Source of the DNA: Amyelois transitella | Lineage: Eukaryota > Arthropoda > Insecta > Lepidoptera > Pyralidae | Assembly: GCF_032362555.1 (NCBI RefSeq) | Contig: NC_083527.1 | Location: 4,278,001-4,342,000 of the forward strand | Reading direction: 5' to 3' | DNA: 64,000 nucleotides | Shown: piece by piece, positions 1 to 9,300 of the stretch | How the letters are laid out: each line of letters starts with the position of its first letter | How positions within the stretch are numbered: position 1 is the stretch's first letter | Translations under genes and position numbers: made by a program | Notes under the pieces: generated by a model | What the model was told of the DNA's origin: nothing | Seen by the model: only the letters and a program-made list of their open reading frames with translations | Database searches by the model: none

Positions 1-59
1 ACTACGAAAAACTTACACTACAATTTCTATAATTCCTTAATTTGATAATTTCTTACATA

Positions 60-205
60 CAATACATACCATACATACATAAAATCACGCCTCTTTCCCC
101 CGGAGGGGTAGGCAGAAACTACCTCTTTCCACTTGCCACGATCTCTGCATATTTCCTTCGCTTCATCCACATTTTACCAGGACGTCCTTTATAAGTTGTT
201 AGTTT
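60..205 (-). mobile_element. 3' end of a non-LTR retrotransposon (LINE), minus orientation
   Basis: Read on the minus strand, this matches the element at 15733-15965: GTGGATGAAGCGAAGGAAAT, then GATCGTGGCAAGTGGAAAGA, then a CTGCCTACCCCTCC motif and GGCGTGATTTTATGTATG. An internal deletion is visible compared with that copy. The (TATG)n tail is the 3' end. Confidence 0.8.
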
Positions 206-310
206 TTGTTAACGATCTTAGTATCTGAACAAAGTATGTGCCCAATTTTGTAGCTAGCTTATGTTCTGTGGAGGAAAATAAATAAAATTATTATTATTTA
301 AATAAATTAC

Positions 311-3300
311 CTTAATCCTGGTGTTCCGCCTCTCCCTCAAGGTCTGCACCAGCCTATCAACATCACCGTGCCTTAGCACCGCATCTAGAACTTTCCTCGG
401 TATGGGCTCGGCTAGACTCTCTAGCAATAATTCTGCTCGCTCAACCTATAAATTATATATGTATTATAGGTAGGGTAGGTATATGTCTATAATTTGTATT
501 TCTGTTAATATATTATTGTTAAAAACACAGTGACTTGCCGCTTTTTACTTAATTATCTAGTACCATTATTGTTTGCCGGTTGACTGGAAGAGATAAGCCC
601 GCCATTGCAAGTGATTTGTTTCTTTTATAACCATGTACTATTTCTTTTAACTGTGTAAATTTCTATGCAATAAAGATATTAAAAACCTACAAACAAACGT
701 TTTCTTAATCGTTTGGCTCGCTGCATACTTCTTTTGCTTCATTCACAATCATGACCCTCTTTATAACGTTCATACTGACTTGAACTTTTGCCAGAACTTC
801 TACGATTTGAGCAAGGTACGAATGTACTTCCATACTCATATCATAAATAGGGAAGTCTTTCAGTCTGATGCTTATACATAACTAAACCTAGGCCGACGTT
901 TATGAACTATGGATGAGAATAGTTGAAGTTCACACATGTTAAAAATGTTCGCAGGCGTAGTCGCGGGTATCAGCTAGATATCTCATAGACATAAACTTAG
1001 AGATATTACAATGTGTAACAAAAAAGGATCGTTGCTATTGACTACACTGACCTCTGTTACTATACATACTCTTTATGGTAATCCCTTACAGGCCAGTAGC
1101 AAATTGTTTTTTTTTTTTATCTTAACCGACATTAATGAAAGTGTAGGAGGATTTCACTGACCTGTATAAGCTTGTGTTTAAGATGGGGCCACACCAAAGG
1201 CAGTATCTTGCAGTTCACATCAATAGGGTTCAGTAGACTTGCCACGCACGACACCAAGCCGCACACCTCGTGCCTTATCTGTGTAAAAAAAAAATTGTTT
1301 AATTTTTTTTTTATTATAATTATTTGCTGTTACAAAGCTGAAATATGTTAGAGAAATCACTTAATCGGTTTATTTTTGTACAAATAATAATTTTTGTAAA
1401 AGCAAAAAGTTTTGTAAAGTTTTTTTACTGTAGATAACCAGGCGCGAAATGTCACTCCAGACACAGAATTAAATTAGATTTTTAAACGAACAGATTTGTT
1501 AAAATCACAGAGTTATTATGATATCATAATTTTGATGATTAATATTGAATTAGTCTAGATGTAGACGTGAGTGCCGTGTAGTTCCCGGCACCATTAGAGT
1601 GCCGTGTGGTTCCCGGCTCCATTAGAGTGCCGTGTGGTTCCCGGCTCCATTAGAAAAATAATAGGACCGCTCCATCTCTCTCCCATCGATGTCGTAAAAG
1701 GCGACTAAGGGGTAGGCTTATAAACTTGGGATTCTTTTTTTAGGCGATGAGCTAGAAACCCGTCACTATTTGAATCTCAATTCTATCATTAAGCCAAATA
1801 GCTGAACGTGACCTGTCAGTCTTTTCAAGACTGTCGGCTCTGTCTACCCCGCAAGGGATATAGACGTAACCATATATACATATGTATGTATATAGTATGT
1901 AACTTACCCACAAATTAGGATGAGCAAGGTACACCGCACTCTCCGCTACTAAATCGCACAGCGACTGTTTCGGCAGCAATCCTAACTCGGCGAGGCTGCT
2001 GGTGGCCCGCAACGCTTTCGCTATGATCCATTCCGACTGGTCAGTTAGGCCCTGTTCAGAAACATTATCATATTAAACTACCATTTTACCATATATTATC
2101 ATTCTATTCTTTTTCAAGTTTGTAAGCCTATCCCTCAGTCGCCTTTTACGACATCCATGGAAAAGAGATGGAGTGGTCCTATTTTTTTTTTTGTATTGGT
2201 GCCGGGTACCACGCTTACAAACTTTGGATTCTTTTTTTATCATTACCCCAAAAAGCTGAACGAGGCCATGCAGTCTTTTCAAGACTATTGTCTCTGTCTA
2301 CCCCGCAAGGGATATAGACGTGACCATATGTATGTATGTATGTATTATCATAGTACCTGTTAAAAACTTAGGAACTTTAAGGAGCGTTGGTGGTCAATAA
2401 GGTGCCCAGTTGCCGTTGCAGTGCATTGGGTTACTCTTCGTGTAAAAACCTGACTCTTTCAATCCACGATCCATGGTCAAGGTCATGAAGAAAGACATGG
2501 AAATATAAATTAAAAAAAAACTGTATGAAAAGTTTAAATCTATTTTGATTGGATTAATGAAAATAATGCATTTAATTGTTACAAAAAATGTATTTTAGCA
2601 TTTTTTTGACATATAAAACGTACACTGTCAATGCCAATTTGAGAAAGCCTCTGCGCGCTACTATGAAATTTAGCGCGCAGGGGCTTTATCAAATTGGCCG
2701 TGAGGTTTTTTTCAATTAGAACTGAAAATAAAATCTTTAAGGCCATGGAAGGATACTGGCAAGTATAAACAGTTGGAAATTGGAAATTTTAAAAAGGGTT
2801 TAGAACTTATTTAAAATTTAAAGAATGCAGAACGATACTGGCTGATTTGTACAACTTTTTTTTACAATCAAAAAAGGTTACGTATGAAGATGTGGATATT
2901 GAAAAAATATCTATGTAAGGGATTTTCGCAAATCTTTACTATGGAACTTAAGGAATTTTTTTTTATGGATAGACAAACATACATGTTTACTAACCTGTTG
3001 CAATAAAGGCACTAAAATAGGTGCAGCGTGTTGTCCGACATACGAGGCTACCCCCACCACTCGGTCGAAGAAACATCCGCGTAACGCCACTTCCTCCTTG
3101 TCGTTTAGAAACGTTACCATGTGCGATAAGATCACGTCGTTTGCTAGAACAAAAAAAAATATTATTAATTGAGTACGTATATAGTACGTTATAAAGTTAA
3201 AAAAGTCGAATGAAAGCGCCAAATCAAAATCAACCAATCACAGCGCTGTTTTTTTTGTGAACATTTCTGATTTGCCAATGTCGCTTTGTAAAAAAATTCT

Positions 3301-6300
3301 TTTTGGGTTGAATATACAATTTATCGAGAAAGGTTTGAGGCTATATAACATCACGCTGCAACTATATGGAGCAAAGAAATAATGGAATATGTAAAAAAAA
3401 GGAAAATTATTCATCCTTGAGGGCTTCAATGATGCCCAAAATAACTATTCCAAGCGGACGAAGTCGCGGCTATATAGGGCAAGGTCACTATCGATAATAT
3501 TGAAACTCAATATCGAAATTACCATCGATAAAATTGTAATTACCGACACTATTTTAACAAACTCTGAGCTATCCACACTGTCGATCTTCTTCCAGGCTAT
3601 AGGATGCATGAGGATGCAACCACTCTGGAGAGGAGCCCGGGGTGTGCTTCTGACCATGGATCCTGGATTGGGTGAGTCAGGTTTTTACACGAAGTGACTC
3701 CCATCTGATCTCCGCAAACTTTGCAGGTACCTAAACCTAACCCGTATTGGATCCATGGTTATACATCCAGTTGCCTGAATGTGTAGGTTTCCTCAAGATG
3801 TTTTCCCTCATCGTAAGAGCATCGGATAACCGATAATTTAAATGTGTAATAATAATATAAATGTGTAATAAATAATGTAATGTGTAAATAACGATGAATA
3901 ATAATATTCAAACTAAACGTACATAACTTCGAAATCATTGGTACATGGCCGCGATGGGATTTGAACCGGTGCCTTTATGCGAAACACGCCTCTTAACCGG
4001 GCACCTTACCGATTCGACCATCGACGCTCAACTTCCCATTACTTAATTGTTATCAAAGGTAAATCCAATAAGCATAACATAACATATAATCACGTCTATA
4101 CCCCTTGCAGGGTAGACAGAGCCTTTAGGCTTGAAAAGACTGAATGGCCACGTGCAGCTATTTGGCTTAATGATAGAATTGAGATTCAAATAGTGACAGG
4201 TTGCTAGCCCATCGCCTAAAAGAGGAATCTCAATTATATAAGCCTATTGGGAAAGAGATGGAGTTGTCCTATTTTATTCCATTGGTGCCGGGAACCACAC
4301 GGCACTCCAATTAGCAACCCGTACAATATATGAATGAAGTGCATTCCCAAAGATAACAGTAAATGTGCTCACCTTTCTGTTTCCCGAAGAATATGCACAG
4401 TTTGGTGATTCCATTGTCGACTAGAGCGCGTTTGACTACTGCTTGCGAGTCAGTCAGGAGGTATGACACAGTCGATCGGACCTGGACAAAAGTTTTAAAA
4501 AAATACATTTATATATATAAATAGTCAAGTCTATATCCCTTGCGGGGTAGACAGAGCGAACAATATTGAAAGAAACGTGGTCTACGTGTGTCTACGTTAG
4601 CTGTGAGATCGCCCGCGGCACCGTGCGCGTAAAATGAAAATTCCGTTATCTCTAATTCCCGCTGGAATTTTCAAAAATCCCTAGTTAGAGGACTTCTCCT
4701 AGTTTCCTGCCAAATTTCTTCATTTCTTATTGGCTTAGTAGTTTTTGAGATTTTTTGATCAGTGTGTAAAATTAGTGAGCGAATGAGTTAGTGGATGAGT
4801 GAGTGAATGAGTGTGGGTGGATGAGTAAGTGAATGAGATGGCGAACGAGTAAGTATTTTCGCTTTTATATCTATGTAAAAGGTTAATTTATATGAATAGA
4901 TTTACCATTTCGTGTAGAGCGGACAATTCCGTTTCGTAGTTTATTTTAGCAGCTTCTTTATCCACCATATTTTGTGTCTGGTCGAGGAAACGTACCGCAG
5001 TTTCTGCTAATTTCGCTGTAAATAATAAAAAGGGTTTAGATCATTATTTAATCACCGATTACTAACATGTCAAAATTTGTTTCTTTTCTTAGAAAAATAT
5101 TTCATAATGATTTGTCCAACATGCGAGCGAGACGCACAAAGCAATAGGGATGCCGCTCGATAATCCACTAGGTATCGAAAGTTTGGGAAAAAACAAAAGT
5201 ATCGATATCGATAGTATCAATATTATCGATACATGTAACTATTGATTGTGCAGAACAGAACCACCATCATAATGGATACTTTTAAAACTGTAATATCAAA
5301 TATTGCAAATCAAAAACTATCGATATATTTTTCCTACTGATTGTACAAACTATCGATAATAAGGCAATACTAAAGTACCTATAAAATAATGACAAAACTT
5401 AATTTACCAATGTTATTAGGCAATACTAAAGTACCTACAAAATGATGACAAACTTTATTTACCAATGTTATTAGGCAACACTAAAGTACCTACAAAATGA
5501 TGACAAAACTTTATATACCAATGTTATTAGGCAACACTAAAGTACCTACAAAATAATGACAAAACTTTATTTACCAATTTTATTAGGCAACACTAAAGTA
5601 CCTACAAAATAATGACAAAACTTTATTTATTTACCAATATTATTAGGCAACACTAAAGTACCTACAAAACAATGACAAAACTTTATTTATTTACCAATAT
5701 TATTAGGCAACACTAAAGTACCTACAAAACAATGACAAAACTTTATTTATTTACCAATATTATTAGGCAACACTAAAGTACCTACAAAACAATGACAAAA
5801 CTTTATTTATTTACCAATATTATTAGGCAACACTAAAGTACCTACAAAACAATGACAAAACTTTATTTATTTACCAATATTATTAGGCAACACTAAAGTA
5901 CCTACAAAATAACGACAAAACTTTATTTATTTACCAATATTATTAGGCAACACTAAAGTACCTACAAAACAATGACAAAACTTTATTTATTTACCAATAT
6001 TATTAGGCAACACTAAAGTACCTACAAAACAATGACAAAGCTTTATTTATTTACCAATATTATTAGGCAACACTAAAGTACCTACAAAATAACGACAAAA
6101 CTTTATTTATTTACCAATATTATTAGGCAACACTAAAGTACCTACAAAATAACGACAAAACTTTATTTATTTACCAATATTATTAGGCAACACTAAAGTA
6201 CCTACAAAATAACGACAAAACTTTATTTATTTACCAATATTATTAGGCAACACTAAAGTACCTACAAAATAACGACAAAACTTTATTTATTTACCAATAT

Positions 6301-9300
6301 TATTAGGCAACACTAAAGTACCTACAAAATAACGACAAAACTTTATTTATTTACCAATATTATTAGGCAACACTAAAGTACCTACAAAATAATGACAAAA
6401 CATTTATTTATTCACCAATATTATTCGCGTACGCTATCCTCACCGCCAGCGCGGGATCCGTGGCCCTGGGCGCCAGCTCCGGCAGCACGTACTCCGGGAA
6501 CACGTTGCAGTCGGCGGGCGGCAGCGAGCGAGCGAGACGGACGCATCGCGTCGCCGCTTGCACGCCCGCTGCGCGCACGCGGGATAAGCTGTCGTGGGAG
6601 AGGTGGATCTGTGGAGTTCAAGTTTTTTTTTATACGTTTTAAAGCTGCTTTTTTTGGAACAAAAAGTACCCTGTATGTTATATTATTAGTTTATTATTTT
6701 TATATGTTTTAAAGCTACTTTTTTTGGAACAAAAATTACCCTGTATGTTATATTATTAGTTTATTATTTTTATATGTTTTAAAACTACTATTTTTGGAAC
6801 ATAAAGTACCCTGTATGTTATATTATTAGTTTATTATTTTTATATGTTTTAAAACTACTTTTTTTGGAACAAAAAGTGCCCTGTATGTTATATTATTAGT
6901 TTATTATTTTTATTTGTTTTAAAGCTACTTTTTTGGAACAAAAAGTGCCCTGTATGTTATATTATTAGTTTATTTTTTACCCGTGCAGATTAAATTTTAA
7001 CTAAATCCGTCCTGTAGATTATGCGTGAAAATAAAGCAAACACACTCATCATTAATAGGTATATATTATACGTTTTGTTTGGCCGGACCGTCTTTCAAGA
7101 CTGCTGGCTCTGTCTACCCTACAAGGGATAAAGACGTGATCATATAGATTGATTTGTTTAAACGTCTGGAGATGGTTCTAGGCCACTTGTTATGCCGGTA
7201 AAAACTAGTATAGTAGGGTTTAGCGTAAAACCTGTATTCTTTTATAGGTGGCGGTAAATTCGTGCGTGTAGGTGGCGGTAAATTCGCGCAAAGCTAGTAC
7301 TTACAATGTACGGCAGTATCCGATCCAATATAGTCTCCGAACTGGAATTCTCGCATAGCAACTGCAAAATCTCCAACGCGTACAACTTCGACGTACAATG
7401 ATGCAACCCCCTTATGCATGACGTCACCAATGACGTAATCAAAATCAACCCCTCACTGTCCTGTTGCACATTCACAATTTCTTCTTCTTCTTCGTCATCG
7501 TCTGTGGTATTCAACGACATCACTTTGAACCCGTCTTTTTGTAATGTTTCAATGCCGGTCTGTTTAACTGTTGCCTCTTCGACTAGGTCCTTATAGTTTT
7601 TTGTGTCCGAGGGTTGAGTGAAGATTTTTATGATGTTCTTGATGTCTTGATGGATGCGAAGGATTTTCTCATCGGCTGGCAGGATGGGCTGGGCTGAGAA
7701 TATCAGCATGTAAGACTGGAGGAACGAGTAAAAGTATTCCGGGAACAAGCTGAGGACAAAATGTGAGTTATTAGGAATGCTTGTGTGTGAGATATTACTT
7801 AAAAACCTTTTGACTCTAGTAAATAAAGCCTGAATGTAGTTGGAATCTCTAACGCTTTGAACTGACTTCAAAACAAGAGTAAGATGTTCTCTTTTTTAAT
7901 GTATGTTCACTGATTGTTAGTTATCTGTTATCAACATAATCCTACTACCGTTTTTTTTTCAAATTGCACTGAGCTTAAGGATGACCCAGGGTCCGCTAAT
8001 GATCACTATGCAAGAATTATTGAGCTGACTTCAAGTCTAGTGTAGTACGACTTGAAAGTTCGGATTTCTTCAAGATGCCTTCCCTAACCTGACTGTTTTA
8101 CTAACAGTATTGAAAATGTAATAAATATGTAATGCATTTGTGCCGTGTGGTTCCCGACACTCAAATACTACTCTACCTCTTCCCATGGATGTCATTAGTG
8201 GTCACTATTAAAATAGGGAAATTCATCTTGTGCAGGTTCCCCTGTAAAGTTTGCAAAGGTGACGCAGAAGTTGCTTCATGTAAAAACCTAACTCACCGAT
8301 GCATGCATCTTTTCCAGAGAGGTGAGGATGCAACTGGGTCTAAAGCCAAAAGGAAGATCTATTAAATTTTATTGCATTATACTCACTTGCCCCTAGCTTC
8401 GTCTAAATACAACTCGGCGCTCTTTCTATCCCTCGGGTTCCTCTCAGTCATGGAGTGCAGTAAATTCCTCAACCTGGGGTCATGACCTTCGGGCAGGGTC
8501 ATGGTTGAAGGCCTATCTTCCCCGTTGCGGTAACACAGAAGGCCAGGCAAGTCCAAAGCTGGTGTACCGTCGTTCCATAGTTCTAGTAGGGCGCAACTGT
8601 GGGAGAGAATTTAGATATAGACAAGGTTTAATTACAAAAAATGATTATTTTTTGACTTTTTTTATCTTTTTTATTAGTAGTGTCAACATATTGAAGGTAA
8701 ACAATAACTTTTCTACAGCGATATTATGTGACAGAACTTTTTTAACGAGTCAAAATAAGGTAAGTTACAACGTCAATGTAAACGTTAGAACCTATGTTAC
8801 AAAACAAAACACTTATGAAGAAAATATATGTATATCTAATCTTACCCCGCAGAAAATATGTCCATACTAGGCACTAGCTCCCCGACTTTGCACGGGGACT
8901 CGCTCAGCAATAAACCACCTGATTTGTCGTCGGCCTGTAGAATAAAGGAGCATTTATTAACACATTGTCACTATTCGAATCTCAATTCCATCATGAAGCC
9001 ATACAGCTGAACGTGACCGTTCAGTTTTTTCAGGACTTTATATATGTATGTTATTAGTCAATATTTTTTACAGAATAACATTTAATGAATTTGAAACTGA
9101 TTTCGTCTTAAAATTTAGAACGTCAGGTGAATAGTACCTTTGCCGATGGTTCATGAAGAGTGTTATGAATGGATGAAGCGATAGAATTATGTGGGGATTG
9201 TGGTAAGCGGAAAGATGTAATTTCTTCTACATCAAAGATAAGTAACTAAAAACTTCATAGTTTTCTCCATTTATGATTATCTCACAAAGTAGATTAAATC

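Noticed and set aside
3945..4030. tRNA gene on the minus strand
   Set aside because: The A and B boxes are tRNA-like, but no cloverleaf with acceptor stem is apparent and family B SINE body follows directly.
5361..6424. Regular 60-bp repeats resembling a CRISPR-like array
   Set aside because: The units are directly tandem with no unique spacers, and the locus is a eukaryotic intron.
8505..8870. 121-codon plus-strand frame
   Set aside because: It is antisense to Vps15 exons 5 and 6 and the intron between them.
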